Part shown: positions 43,321-51,924 of the stretch, in pieces
Layout of the letters: the number at the start of each line of letters is the position of its first letter
Numbering within the stretch: the first letter of the stretch is position 1
Origin: Bacteroidota bacterium
GTDB lineage: Bacteria; Bacteroidota; Bacteroidia; Chitinophagales; Saprospiraceae
Reading direction: 5' to 3'
Assembly (NCBI GenBank): GCA_030147525.1
Contig: JASBVF010000007.1
Location: 124,001 to 188,000 of the forward strand
DNA: 64,000 bases
Position numbers and translations under genes: made by a program
Notes under the pieces: model-generated
What the model saw: the letters and a program-made list of their open reading frames with translations, nothing else
Database searches by the model: none
What the model was told of the DNA's origin: nothing

Positions 43321-44412
43321 ATGGACACAACAAAACGACTGCAAGCTTTAGACGTCTTCCGGGGCCTGACCATCGCCCTGATGATCCTCGTGAATTGTCC
43401 CGGCAGTTGGGAAACTACCTACCGGGCACTACTCCACGCCGAGTGGCATGGTAATACGCCGACCGACGAGGTGTTCCCGTTCTTTCTTTTTATTGTAGGT
43501 ATTGCCATCACGTTTTCCCTCACAAAGCGCAAAGCCGCCGGTGAAAATGTTTACAAAAAAATCCTCACCCGCACGCTGTGGATCGTGGGTATCGGGGTGT
43601 TCCTGAACGGGGCGCCCGGCTTCGATCTGGCGACATGGCGGATACCCGGCGTGCTGACTCGTATCGGTATCGTTTACGGTATTTGTTCGGTTATTTTTAT
43701 GAAAACCTCCATCCGGCAGCAATTCTGGATTGCTATCGGTTGCCTGCTGGGTTACTGGGCACTCCTGACGTTAGTGCCTGTGCCCGGGCAGGGCTTCGCC
43801 AGCCTTGAACCGGGTCAGGACCTTGGCGCCTGGCTCGATCGCACCATTTTCGGCAACCACCTCTGGAGCCAGTCAAAAACCTGGGACCCGGAAGGGCTGT
43901 TGAGTACGATCCCATCCATTGCCACCTGCATCGCCGGCATCCTGACCGGTGACTGGGTACGCCGGAAAATGGAGGATGTGGACAAATGGTCAGCGCTTTT
44001 TGCCGTCGGGTTTCTGCTTTTCCTGGTGGGCTTGCTTTGGGGAGAGGTTTTTCCCATTAATAAAAAACTGTGGACGAGCAGCTACGTGCTTTTTCACAGC
44101 GGCCTGGCACTACTCACGCTTGCTACCATCTGGTGGCTGGTGGACGTGAAAGGTTACGACGGCTGGATAAAACCATTCATATGGTTTGGTATAAACCCAC
44201 TGTTCATCTACATTTTGCATGAGGTGATTGCCATTGGGCTTTATTCAATTCCGGTGGGTGAAACCTCGGCTTACACCTGGATTTATCAAAATGTATTTAA
44301 CTCCTGGCTCGGGCCTTACAATGCTTCGCTGGCATTTGCCATTTCCATGGTATTGATCAACCTCGTGGTGGCATGGTGGCTTTACAAACGCAAGATTTTT
44401 ATCAAAGTGTAA
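43321..44412 (+). CDS. Heparan-alpha-glucosaminide N-acetyltransferase-like membrane protein (HGSNAT/DUF5009)
   Basis: The N-terminus RLQALDVFRGLTIALMILVN is the hallmark of this acyltransferase family, followed by EVFPFFLFIVGIAITFSL. About ten membrane helices span the 363 residues. The human homologue moves acetyl from cytosolic acetyl-CoA to glucosamine ends across a membrane; bacterial forms are thought to act on amino sugars of the envelope or of imported glycans. The C-terminus is short and basic. The amidase gene follows with 42 nt between them, so both may be in one transcript. Confidence 0.88.
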   Translation: MDTTKRLQALDVFRGLTIALMILVNCPGSWETTYRALLHAEWHGNTPTDEVFPFFLFIVGIAITFSLTKRKAAGENVYKKILTRTLWIVGIGVFLNGAPGFDLATWRIPGVLTRIGIVYGICSVIFMKTSIRQQFWIAIGCLLGYWALLTLVPVPGQGFASLEPGQDLGAWLDRTIFGNHLWSQSKTWDPEGLLSTIPSIATCIAGILTGDWVRRKMEDVDKWSALFAVGFLLFLVGLLWGEVFPINKKLWTSSYVLFHSGLALLTLATIWWLVDVKGYDGWIKPFIWFGINPLFIYILHEVIAIGLYSIPVGETSAYTWIYQNVFNSWLGPYNASLAFAISMVLINLVVAWWLYKRKIFIKV

Positions 44413-44454
44413 CAAGCGCCTGCTAATCAATTGGATTTTCAAATCTGGTCAATC

Positions 44455-46068
44455 ATGATGAAACGACGCAAGTTCATTTCAAAAACCCTGCGGGGTACCG
44501 GAGCAGTACTCGCCGCCGTGTACCTGCCCGGTTGTCAGTCAGCCCCATCCAATGCTGATGGCTCATCCGTAGCTTTTGATGTGGAGGAAAAAACCATCGC
44601 AGAGATTCAAACTGCCATGGAAAACGGCTCCCTTACCGCCCGCAATCTCGCAGGATTGTATTTGAAGCGCATCGAAGAAATCGACCGCAACGGCCCTACG
44701 CTTAACTCCGTCATCGAAACGAACCCCGATGCATTGACTATCGCCGAAGCCCTCGACGCCGAACGCAAATCGAAAGGCTCCCGTGGCCCGTTGCACGGCA
44801 TTCCGGTTTTGATCAAAGACAACATCGACACGGCGGATAAAATGCACACCTCCGCCGGTTCTTTGGCTCTTGCCAATTCAAGGCCGTCGAAGGACGCCTT
44901 CCTCGTGCAGCGTTTGCGGGAGGCCGGGGCGGTTATTTTAGGTAAAACAAATCTCAGCGAGTGGGCCAACTTCCGCTCGACTCGCTCCTCCAGCGGCTGG
45001 AGCAGTCGGGGCGGACAAACCCACAACCCCTACGTACTCGACCGCAGCCCCTGCGGTTCCAGCTCGGGTTCGGGGGTGGCCGTAGCGGCGAATCTCTGCG
45101 CAGTAGCTGTGGGCACGGAGACAGACGGCTCCATCATTTGCCCTTCCACCATGTGCGGCATCGTAGGCATCAAACCGACGCTCGGGCTCGTGAGCCGCAG
45201 CGGCATCATTCCCATTTCACACAGCCAGGACACGGCCGGGCCAATGGCCCGCACGGTGACCGATGCGGCCATTCTGCTCAATGCGCTCACAGGACACGAC
45301 CCGGCAGATGCTGCCAGTCAGCAGCGGGCAGCGGTCGACTACACTCAATCACTTGACGCCAGAGGCCTGAACGGTGCAAGACTCGGCGTGGCCCGCTACG
45401 CAATGGGCGTTCATGAAAAAGTGGATGCAGCGATGGAAGAGGCTTTTGAAATTTTAAAAAAACAAGGCGCTACACTGGTTGACCTCGACAAACTCTCGCC
45501 AGAAAGTTTCGGCGATGAGGAATTCGAGGTGCTGCTTTACGAATTCAAGGCAGATATGAACGCCTACCTCGCCTCTCTGGGTGAAAATGCATCTGCCAAA
45601 TCGCTGGAAGACCTGATCGCTCTCAATGAAAAAAACAGGGACAAGTCCATGCCCTACTTTGGTCAGGAGATTTTTGAAATGGCCCAAAAGAAAGGGGACC
45701 TGAGTGAAAAAGTCTACATGGACGCCCTTGCCAAAAGCAAACGCCTGGCCGGCGCAGAAGGCATCGACGCCGCTTTGAAACAGCACCAGCTCGACGCCAT
45801 CGTCGCTCCCTCCGATGCCCTGCCCTGGTCCATTGACCTCGTCAACGGCGACAACTACCTGATGGGTGGCAAGGCCAGCTATTCGCCTGCTGCGGTGGCC
45901 GGTTACCCAAACATCACCGTGCCGGCGGGCTTTGCGCACGAGCTACCCATTGGTATTTCATTCTATGGAGCTGCATTCAGCGAGCCTGTTTTGATCAAAC
46001 TTGCCTACGCTTTCGAACAGGCTTCGAAGATGCGCAGGTCGCCGAAGTTTTTACCAACGGTATCGTAA
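44455..46068 (+). CDS. Amidase signature family enzyme, exported lipoprotein
   Basis: The amidase signature triad is visible: Lys in HGIPVLIKDNIDT, the cis-Ser in GSSSGSGVAVAAN and the nucleophile Ser in GTETDGSIICP. The N-terminus from the ATG at 44455 is MMKRRKFISKTL, with a hydrophobic stretch ending in the lipobox LPGC. This is a signal with paired arginines and a lipid-modifiable Cys, so a Tat-exported lipoprotein is likely. The enzyme would hydrolyse an amide of unknown identity in the periplasm or outer membrane. The length of 537 residues is typical for this group. Confidence 0.88.
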   Translation: MMKRRKFISKTLRGTGAVLAAVYLPGCQSAPSNADGSSVAFDVEEKTIAEIQTAMENGSLTARNLAGLYLKRIEEIDRNGPTLNSVIETNPDALTIAEALDAERKSKGSRGPLHGIPVLIKDNIDTADKMHTSAGSLALANSRPSKDAFLVQRLREAGAVILGKTNLSEWANFRSTRSSSGWSSRGGQTHNPYVLDRSPCGSSSGSGVAVAANLCAVAVGTETDGSIICPSTMCGIVGIKPTLGLVSRSGIIPISHSQDTAGPMARTVTDAAILLNALTGHDPADAASQQRAAVDYTQSLDARGLNGARLGVARYAMGVHEKVDAAMEEAFEILKKQGATLVDLDKLSPESFGDEEFEVLLYEFKADMNAYLASLGENASAKSLEDLIALNEKNRDKSMPYFGQEIFEMAQKKGDLSEKVYMDALAKSKRLAGAEGIDAALKQHQLDAIVAPSDALPWSIDLVNGDNYLMGGKASYSPAAVAGYPNITVPAGFAHELPIGISFYGAAFSEPVLIKLAYAFEQASKMRRSPKFLPTVS

Positions 46069-46547
46069 ACAGGGAATCCGGGAGCAAATCCGGCTTTCTG
46101 CAAGCAATGTGAAGAGTACTTATTGTAAAATTGCCACAAAGGGCAAACTTTCCATTTTTTGAAATGCCTTTAAAATTTTACTGTTTTCAGTTTCTGCCAA
46201 AATAAAATTTACATTCTTCCGAAATATGAAATATAAATTGGAAGAAAGGTAGTCCTCGCTTTCGCTCCCTTCCTTAACACCTGATAAAATTTCTAAAATC
46301 ATTCAAGTCGATGTAAATTTGTCAAAGAAAAGCACTGATAGTTAGACGAAATTCAATAACAAAGGCAGTACTTTATCATTTTTTAAATGGCAAAAATTAG
46401 TTGACTGTGTTCTGGATTGGAATTTTTCTGACAAATTGAAAATCAAAGTTTTACACTGCACACATTCACTGATTTTGCCTTTGTGCTGAGTAACTTCAAA
46501 AGAGAAGTTTCAACCAGTATCAAAATAACTCGTAAAACAAATTTCGC
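46069..46547 (+). other. 479-bp AT-rich spacer before glnK
   Basis: No convincing gene. A 60-codon minus-strand frame at 46120-46302 has no recognisable feature. The segment just before glnK probably holds its promoter, but I see no clear TAnnTTTG with a TTG partner, nor a sigma-54 type GG-N10-GC pair I would trust. Confidence 0.45.
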
Positions 46548-46886
46548 ATGAAAAAAGTAGAAGCAATTGTTCGCCTGTCTCGTTTTGACGAAATCAGGGC
46601 AGAGCTGGCAAAAATTGGCGTGCGGTTTTTCACCATGAAAGAAGTAAGAGGAATCGGCCTTCAGAAAGGCGAAACCATGGTGTACCGGGGAAGTACTTAC
46701 GATGCCGATTACATTGCCCGACTGCAGCTGGAAATTTTTGCTACAAATGACAAAGTGGACAGTATTATTGAAGCAATTACCAAAGCAGGCCGCACCGGTG
46801 AAATTGGCGACGGTAAAATTGTAATAACCGAAGTAGAACAAGTCGTCAGAATACGTACTGGCGAAGTAGGAGCCGAAGCGCTCTGA
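46548..46886 (+). CDS. glnK: P-II family nitrogen regulatory protein
   Basis: P-II proteins sense 2-oxoglutarate and ATP/ADP and block the ammonium channel. The 112-residue sequence aligns without gaps to the E. coli numbering at the T-loop: Y46 and the uridylylation-site Y51 are both kept (VYRGSTY). The C-terminal GRTGEIGDGKIVI motif is present. Its place directly upstream of amtB argues for GlnK rather than GlnB. The gap to amtB is 255 nt, longer than usual, so amtB may have its own promoter. Confidence 0.94.
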   Translation: MKKVEAIVRLSRFDEIRAELAKIGVRFFTMKEVRGIGLQKGETMVYRGSTYDADYIARLQLEIFATNDKVDSIIEAITKAGRTGEIGDGKIVITEVEQVVRIRTGEVGAEAL

Positions 46887-47141
46887 TTTTTCTTCAAACT
46901 AACATTCCCGCTCTTCCTTTTCCTAACCATCTTCTTTGCCCGGTTAAAATATTCCGGGTACTCCAAATTGTTTTGAGGCGCCTCCGGGTGCTTGCTCTCC
47001 AGAAAATTACCTGAATCAAAACCAATGATCTGGGCATGGGCTCATTCTGACTTGCTGCAGTGCGGCATGCCTGAAATGTATTGTCCTGAACAGACGATTT
47101 TTTCTGAAAAATGATTTTTTAACTAATCAAAATGTGAGATC

Positions 47142-48395
47142 ATGACTGAATCACTTTTTACGACTAACAACCTCTGGATACTAATGTCTGCTGCTCTGGT
47201 ATTTATCATGCACCTCGGCTTTGCAACCCTGGAAGCAGGGTTCGTCCAGAAGAAAAATACGATTAACATCCTTTTCAAAAATTGTATGATCGTCTGCATC
47301 GGATTGCTGACTTACTACGCCATGGGTTTCAACCTGATGTATCCTGGCGGTGAAACGGCAGGCGGGTTCATCGGTTTTGCCGGATTTGGACTTACGATGC
47401 CTGAAGGTGCTGCCGGTGCTATGGAGTATGCAGACGGCAACTACACGTACTGGACGGATTTCATTTTCCAGGCCATGTTTGCTGCCACCTGCGCCACCAT
47501 CGTTTCGGGCGCAGTGGCCGAGCGAATGAAGCTGAATGTCTTTCTCGTTTTTGCTACACTTTTCGTTGCCATTTCCTACCCGATCACAGGCATGTGGAAA
47601 TGGGGCGGCGGCTGGCTGGATGAGCTTGGATTTTATGATTTCGCCGGTTCAACGCTGGTTCACTCTGTGGGTGGCTGGGGAGCTTTGGCGGCTGTAATCC
47701 TGCTTGGGCCACGTCTGGGTAAATATACTGACGACGGTAAAATCAAGCCGATTCCCGGTCATAACATTCCATTGGCGGCCATTGGCGTTTTCCTGCTTTG
47801 GTTTGGCTGGTTTGGCTTCAACGGGGGGTCAGTGCTTTCCGCTGATGCGGTAGGAGTGTCACTTGTATTCGTCACGACCTGCCTTGCAGCTGCGGCCGGT
47901 GCTGTTGGAGCTTTTGTAGCTTCTTACATCATGTTCAAATCGCATGACCTTTCCATGGTACTTAACGGAATTCTTGCCGGACTGGTAGGTATCACGGCGG
48001 GTGCCGATTTAATGAGCCCGGGCGAAGCCATCATCATTGGTTTCATCGCCGGTGTGATCATTCCATTCTCGGTTGTCTTTTTTGACAAGCGCAAACTGGA
48101 TGACCCTGTAGGTGCAACTTCTGTCCACCTGGTTTGTGGCATCTGGGGAACCCTGGCGGTTGGACTTTTTGGAGCCAACGCAGGTATTCCGCAGTTGATC
48201 AGCCAGCTGATAGGTATTGCCGCTATCGGCGCCTTTACCTTTGCATTTTCCTTTGGTTCATTGTATCTGCTGAAAGTTGCGGTTGGGCTGCGTGTTACGA
48301 AGGAGCAGGAAATTAAAGGTCTCGATGTATCCGAGCACGAGATGAGCGCTTACCAGGACATTGAGCAGTCGAACTATGCACTGGCAGTAGAGTAA
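47142..48395 (+). CDS. amtB: Ammonium transporter
   Basis: It has eleven membrane helices in 417 residues. The pore twin-histidines are kept: one in STLVHSVGGWG (about residue 173) and one in GATSVHLVCGIWG (about 328). The N-terminus includes HLGFATLEAGFVQKKNTINILFKN, typical of the family. The cytoplasmic C-terminal tail (LRVTKEQEIKGLDVSEHEMSAYQ) is the usual P-II docking region. With the upstream glnK gene it forms the standard ammonium uptake and control unit. A porin-like gene follows on the same strand. Confidence 0.95.
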   Translation: MTESLFTTNNLWILMSAALVFIMHLGFATLEAGFVQKKNTINILFKNCMIVCIGLLTYYAMGFNLMYPGGETAGGFIGFAGFGLTMPEGAAGAMEYADGNYTYWTDFIFQAMFAATCATIVSGAVAERMKLNVFLVFATLFVAISYPITGMWKWGGGWLDELGFYDFAGSTLVHSVGGWGALAAVILLGPRLGKYTDDGKIKPIPGHNIPLAAIGVFLLWFGWFGFNGGSVLSADAVGVSLVFVTTCLAAAAGAVGAFVASYIMFKSHDLSMVLNGILAGLVGITAGADLMSPGEAIIIGFIAGVIIPFSVVFFDKRKLDDPVGATSVHLVCGIWGTLAVGLFGANAGIPQLISQLIGIAAIGAFTFAFSFGSLYLLKVAVGLRVTKEQEIKGLDVSEHEMSAYQDIEQSNYALAVE

Positions 48396-48462
48396 AAATT
48401 CATAATCAAGTGATGATCGGGTAGCTGGCAGGCTCCCGATTATCACTCTCCAAACCCAAAAA

Positions 48463-48535
48463 ATCAAAAAAAAGACGCTCGTTGGCAGACGAGCGCCTCT
48501 TCAAAGAAAACGGAGAATCCGAATTCTTCAAATGC
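48463..48535 (-). ncRNA. Candidate small RNA between amtB and the porin gene
   Basis: A complete minus-strand promoter (TTG at 48568-48570, 19-nt spacer, TACTTTTG at 48541-48548) points at a transcript starting near 48535. About 45 nt further on there is a strong hairpin (CGCTCGT/ACGAGCG) with a T8 tract, so the predicted RNA is only about 70 nt. No ORF of useful length lies within it. Structure and expression are unproven. It could also be a short leader RNA or regulate the flanking ammonium genes by antisense pairing. Confidence 0.4.
48466..48495 (-). terminator. Minus-strand terminator of the candidate small RNA
   Basis: On the minus strand, CGCTCGT (48489-48495) pairs with ACGAGCG (48476-48482) around a 6-nt loop. 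The stem is followed by TCTTTTTTTTG. There is no annotated minus-strand gene nearby that would otherwise need it. Confidence 0.65.
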
Positions 48536-48610
48536 GACTTCAAAAGTAGCTATTTCCCTAAAAGTGCAAAAAAAGGGTTCAGCTTTTTTGGTTGAAATGA
48601 GGATTCTCCG
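48511..48610. repeat. Perfect 10-bp inverted repeat flanking the minus-strand promoter
   Basis: CGGAGAATCC at 48511-48520 and GGATTCTCCG at 48601-48610 are exact inverted copies 80 nt apart, placed on either side of the candidate promoter (48541-48570). They could be paired operator sites, ends of a small mobile element, or a long-range RNA stem. Confidence 0.6.
48541..48570 (-). promoter_or_regulatory. Complete -33/-7 promoter on the minus strand
   Basis: CAA at 48568-48570 and CAAAAGTA at 48541-48548 on the plus strand read TTG-N19-TACTTTTG on the minus strand, a full match to the Bacteroidota architecture. Confidence 0.6.
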
Positions 48611-48793
48611 TCGCTCCGGTACTGACGAATGACCTCCGGTTTCCACTGGGTGAAACACCCGTAAATCGTTGGTTTTCTGCATGTCCGGGCACATGACTTG
48701 AATCCTGTTTTTCATCAAAATGCCTTGAAAAATGAGGGCGATTAAAAATTGTCAATGCTCATTTTTCACTGGCGTTATCAAAATGCTGGACTT

Positions 48794-49909
48794 ATGAAAA
48801 ATCTTTCCAAAACACTTTTCGTGATCACGTTTTACTTTTTGACGCAAAGCTTATCCGCTCAGGATATCGCTATCTCAACCGGGCAGCCTGAAATACCTGC
48901 TTCCGAAAACACTCCTGCGGCAGAAGCTGAGCCAGCGGAACCAGAGCCTTCGAAGCTTCAAATCAGCGGTTTTGTCGATGCTTACTACCAATACAGTTTT
49001 AATAAAAATCCGTTTCCGACCAGCTTTACGGAAACCCACAATTCCATCACACCCGGCATGGCCAACGTCGTTTTTTCAAAAGAAGGGAAATTCGGCTTCG
49101 TAGCTGACCTCGCCGTCGGCCCCCGTGCCGAAGTAGCCAACGGCTACAGCGGTACGACGCTGGCGCTGATCAAGCAGCTCTACATTTCCTACGGGGTGAC
49201 GGATGCCGTTACGCTGACACTCGGTAACTTCGGTACCCATGTCGGTTACGAGGTGATCGATGCCCCGGCGAACATCAATTACAGCACCTCCTACATGTTT
49301 TCCAATGGCCCGTTTTACCACACAGGGTTGAAGGCGAATGTGGCCTTGTCAGAAAAATTCGGTGCCATGGTCGGTATTTTTGACGATACTGATTCGAAGA
49401 TTGACGAAGTGAGCGGCAAGCACTTCGGTGCTCAGTTTTCGTACGAAGATGGTGGTTTGGCTGCTTACGTGAACTACATCGGTGGGAAGGAGGATGATAC
49501 TAACCCACAGGATGAAATTTTTGGAAACCAGGTAGACCTGACTGCGACGTATACTATCAGCGATGCTTTCGGTCTGGGCTTGAATACGACGTATAAAACG
49601 GTGAAGGGCAAGGAAACTGCTGAAGCCAACTGGTTCGGTGCGGCGCTCTATGCCAACTATGCTTTCAGCGATAAATTCACGCTGGGTCTTCGTGGAGAAT
49701 ATATCGGAGATGAAGACGGATTGATTTCCGGTGTAGTGGACAACAGCATCACTTCCCTGACGCTTTCAGGCAATATTCACCTTGGTCCGATCACGCTGAT
49801 TCCCGAATTCCGGCTGGATAGCGCAGCAAAGGATGCCTTCCTGAATGCGGACGATGAGCCATCGAAGACCTCTTCTGCCCTGATTTTTGCGGCGGTTTAC
49901 CAGTTTTAA
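48794..49909 (+). CDS. Outer membrane beta-barrel porin (BBP2/OmpL-like)
   Basis: Starting at the ATG at 48794, the signal peptide ends in SLSAQ. A Glu/Pro-rich linker of about 30 residues is followed by a barrel of alternating strands (LQISGFVDAYYQYSFNKN, FGFVADLAVGPRAEV, LTLGNFGTHVGYEVID and so on). The last residues AVYQF end in the C-terminal aromatic typical of outer-membrane barrels. The position next to amtB is common in this phylum and suggests a role in uptake of small nitrogen compounds; that is inference. Confidence 0.88.
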   Translation: MKNLSKTLFVITFYFLTQSLSAQDIAISTGQPEIPASENTPAAEAEPAEPEPSKLQISGFVDAYYQYSFNKNPFPTSFTETHNSITPGMANVVFSKEGKFGFVADLAVGPRAEVANGYSGTTLALIKQLYISYGVTDAVTLTLGNFGTHVGYEVIDAPANINYSTSYMFSNGPFYHTGLKANVALSEKFGAMVGIFDDTDSKIDEVSGKHFGAQFSYEDGGLAAYVNYIGGKEDDTNPQDEIFGNQVDLTATYTISDAFGLGLNTTYKTVKGKETAEANWFGAALYANYAFSDKFTLGLRGEYIGDEDGLISGVVDNSITSLTLSGNIHLGPITLIPEFRLDSAAKDAFLNADDEPSKTSSALIFAAVYQF

Positions 49910-49945
49910 AATATTAAGGTTTAGTTTGATAAAGTGTTGAATTTC

Positions 49946-49974
49946 AAGGGCGCCAACTCCGGCGCCCTTTTTTT
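49946..49974. terminator. Rho-independent terminator after the porin gene
   Basis: AAGGGCGCC and GGCGCCCTT form a 9-bp GC-rich stem around AACTCC, followed by a T tract. It also ends where the minus-strand thioredoxin pseudogene ends. Confidence 0.9.
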
Positions 49975-50337
49975 ATTGTAAAATTTTACGCAAGCCCTTC
50001 TCCAGCGACTCTGCAGGAGATTCGACGATACGCCCGATTTTACAGCCGTTTTTCAAAAAAATAAAAGTGAGTTGGTACCCGATGTCCCAGCCTTTTACCT
50101 CACTATTGGGACTGTTTTTGCTTCGATCGGGATGATTGTCGAGGGCGACGATGGTGTGTCTGTTTTTATGAAATTCAGATGATCGAAGACTTTATAAAAA
50201 TGGAGTACCTCTGTCGGAGCACCAGGTGCCCATGAGGGTGAGGATTTCGACGCCGTTGGGGCTGACTTTTTCATGTTGAGGGTAGAGCATTGCGTGAGCG
50301 CAAGCGCAAGCGGCAGCAGGATCAGCAGTTTTTTCAT
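49973..50337 (-). pseudogene. Thioredoxin-family lipoprotein pseudogene with at least three frameshifts
   Basis: The minus strand encodes a lipoprotein signal (MKKLLILLPLALALTQC) and then, in alternating frames, pieces of one thioredoxin-like protein. These are PNGVEILTLMGTWCSDRG (active-site-like WCSD), TEVLHFYKVFDHLNF in the original frame, then HKNRHTIVALD and GYQLTFIFLKNGCKIGRIVE ending at 49973. No single frame spans more than a third of the domain. The pieces are collinear with Bacteroidota thioredoxin-like proteins that carry WCSDS and PTFIF. Several independent indels argue for a real decayed gene rather than one sequencing error. Confidence 0.85.
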
Positions 50338-50362
50338 GTCAAAATTTTTAAAATCACAACGC

Positions 50363-50901
50363 CTATCCGGAACTTCCTCCACGCAGGTTCAACACTTCCA
50401 ATTCATTCCCGCTCAGGGCATAAGCCTGCCCAAACCCTTTGACATAGCTACCCCCGGTAACGTCGAATTTAAAAATATGAAAATCGGGCAGTGACCTCAA
50501 TAGCTGTACGGTCTTGCCGAAGGCGGATTCCATCTTATCCAGAATTTGCGCTCCGGCATCAGAATTTACCGGCATTTCGACTGCCGTACACTGAAGGGTC
50601 AGGCGTTTTCTGGCGAAAGGATTTTTGGCAGCCTCCTCGTTTTCGATGAACATCAATGCTGCTGTTGGACGGGCCATCAGGTTGCGGGTATGCGCTGCCA
50701 GTTCGCTCGTGAAAATGCAAATGGCGCCGGTTTGGTCAAAAACGAAAGGTGCATAACTGACCCCGGGCTGGCCTTCAGCCGAGACGGTGGAAAGCAGAAC
50801 GGTTCTGAAACCTGCCTGAAATGATTTTGCTTCTTGCTGAAGGTCTTTCACGAAAAGTTTTTTTTTGACGGCACTACTTCCGAGAGTTCGAGTGCCGCCA
50901 T
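50363..50901 (-). pseudogene. HugZ/HutZ-type heme-utilisation flavoprotein, frameshifted at an A9 run
   Basis: The body (FRTVLLSTVSAEGQPGVSYAPFVF, ARPTAALMFIENEEAAKNPF, FARKRLTLQC, YVKGFGQAYALSG) matches the HugZ/HutZ split-barrel family linked to heme breakdown. The natural start is the ATG at 50901, which overlaps the stop of the upstream gene as TGATG, but that frame closes after about 17 codons. The two frames meet at nine consecutive A (minus strand; 50858-50866). One more A restores MAALELSEVVPSKKKLFV joined to the body. It may be a null allele, a slippage-controlled gene or a sequencing error. Confidence 0.75.
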
Positions 50902-51191
50902 CAGACAGTAGTGAGCCAATAGCTCCTCCCGTCCAGTGTCCGGTTGAGCAACTTGCTCCCAAACATCATCCTGCGCAGGGTGGCGGGGTCGTTGAAGCTG
51001 TGGTGCACGTTCAGGATTTCGTTGACCTCTTTCTCGGTGTATTGTCTGCCAGGTTCGAAATGGGCAGCCAGCGCTTGCAGCATCAGCGCCTGCGCTTTTT
51101 TTTGCCTCTTACCGGGAAAACGGTCGAACTTTCCGTTTTCATCGAGATAGCCTTTGAGGGAGGGGGAATTTTCCATAGGTTGTGGTTTCAT
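50901..51191 (-). CDS. DUF2087 domain protein
   Basis: This 96-residue protein is a winged-helix-like DUF2087 domain: FPGKRQKKAQALMLQALAAHFEPGRQYTEKEVNEILN followed by DPATLRRMMFGSKLLNRTLDGRSYW. The family occurs alone or fused to GNAT or HTH domains and is probably a small DNA- or RNA-binding regulator. Its stop codon overlaps the start of the HugZ-type gene, implying coupled translation. A start five codons later (MENSPSL) is possible. Confidence 0.85.
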   Translation of the reverse strand: MKPQPMENSPSLKGYLDENGKFDRFPGKRQKKAQALMLQALAAHFEPGRQYTEKEVNEILNVHHSFNDPATLRRMMFGSKLLNRTLDGRSYWLTTV

Positions 51192-51322
51192 TTTGAAAAA
51201 GTTTCTATTTACGCCTTCTTAATTGGCTTAGTCTTTACATTTTTTACGATTCAGTACTTTTTCCATTTCAGGTTCTTAAGGAAGCACAAGATTAGAATTT
51301 GCCATATAGAGGGGCATTCCTA

Positions 51323-51661
51323 TTATGTCCGCAAATCAATTTCAAGAATTTTGTCATCCGCTCCTATACCCTTTAACTCTTTCTCTATTCTTGGGACGTG
51401 GGATTTCAAAGTCTTGTACCGGTTGTCAAAAGTTCTCAAAACGACAACTTTTACCGGGTATTTATCAAGGTTTTGCTGAAAACGGAGGTTTTTATCGGCT
51501 GTTATCAAAACCTCGAAACCGGCGGCAGTCATGGCGGCGAGCAGTTCGCCATTCTTCTTGGTAGCCCAACCTTCGTCGGGTACGGTTGATACTTCAAAAC
51601 CGGCAGAAAAATCACGCATGAGCGGACGGGGTAGGTTTTCGTCGAGGAGGATTTTCGTCAT
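51323..51661 (-). CDS. DUF5615 PIN-like protein, putative toxin
   Basis: ILLDENLPRPLM at the N-terminus and FEVLITADKNLRFQQNL in the middle carry the acidic residues of PIN-like (Mut7-C/VapC-related) nucleases. KYPVKVVVLRTFDNRYKTL follows. The length of 112 residues is typical. It overlaps the end of the DUF433 gene by 50 nt in the standard toxin-after-antitoxin order. RNA cleavage is expected from the fold but not shown. Confidence 0.85.
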   Translation of the reverse strand: MTKILLDENLPRPLMRDFSAGFEVSTVPDEGWATKKNGELLAAMTAAGFEVLITADKNLRFQQNLDKYPVKVVVLRTFDNRYKTLKSHVPRIEKELKGIGADDKILEIDLRT

Positions 51662-51869
51662 AGTCGTTTAAAGTGATAAGGTTTTCCATGATAGCCAATA
51701 GCTTTTCCACCTGCATCCTCGAAACGGAAGGGAAATCGTTCAGGAACTCCTCGATGGTATCTCCGCCTCGCAAGTAGTCGAACAGGTTTTTCACAGGTAC
51801 TCTTGTGCCGGCAAAAACGGGCGTACCGCTTTGAATTTCAGGGGAAATGGTAATGATGTCTGCTATCAT
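51612..51869 (-). CDS. DUF433 domain antitoxin
   Basis: The DUF433 helix-turn-helix core is clear: ITISPEIQSGTPVFAGTRVPVKNLFDYLRGGDTIEEFLNDFPSVS (given in pieces by the family as SGxPvixGTRvpV and DFPsl). The ATG at 51869 gives MIADIITISP; a start seven codons upstream is less likely. The C-terminal tail (NPPRRKPTPSAHA) is encoded in the overlap with the toxin gene. The protein probably binds its own promoter and neutralises the PIN-like partner. Confidence 0.87.
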   Translation of the reverse strand: MIADIITISPEIQSGTPVFAGTRVPVKNLFDYLRGGDTIEEFLNDFPSVSRMQVEKLLAIMENLITLNDYDENPPRRKPTPSAHA

Positions 51870-51924
51870 TTTTATGGCTTTTATTTTCAAACAAACAAAA
51901 AGAGGGGAGGGTTTCTTTTAAAAC

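Noticed and set aside
46120-46302. 60-codon minus-strand ORF in the spacer before glnK
   Set aside because: AT-rich DNA, no promoter, no recognisable motif; length is within chance expectation.
48464-48718. 84-codon minus-strand ORF between amtB and the porin
   Set aside because: It spans the predicted minus-strand promoter and terminator hairpin and has no recognisable domain; a short non-coding RNA explains the signals better.
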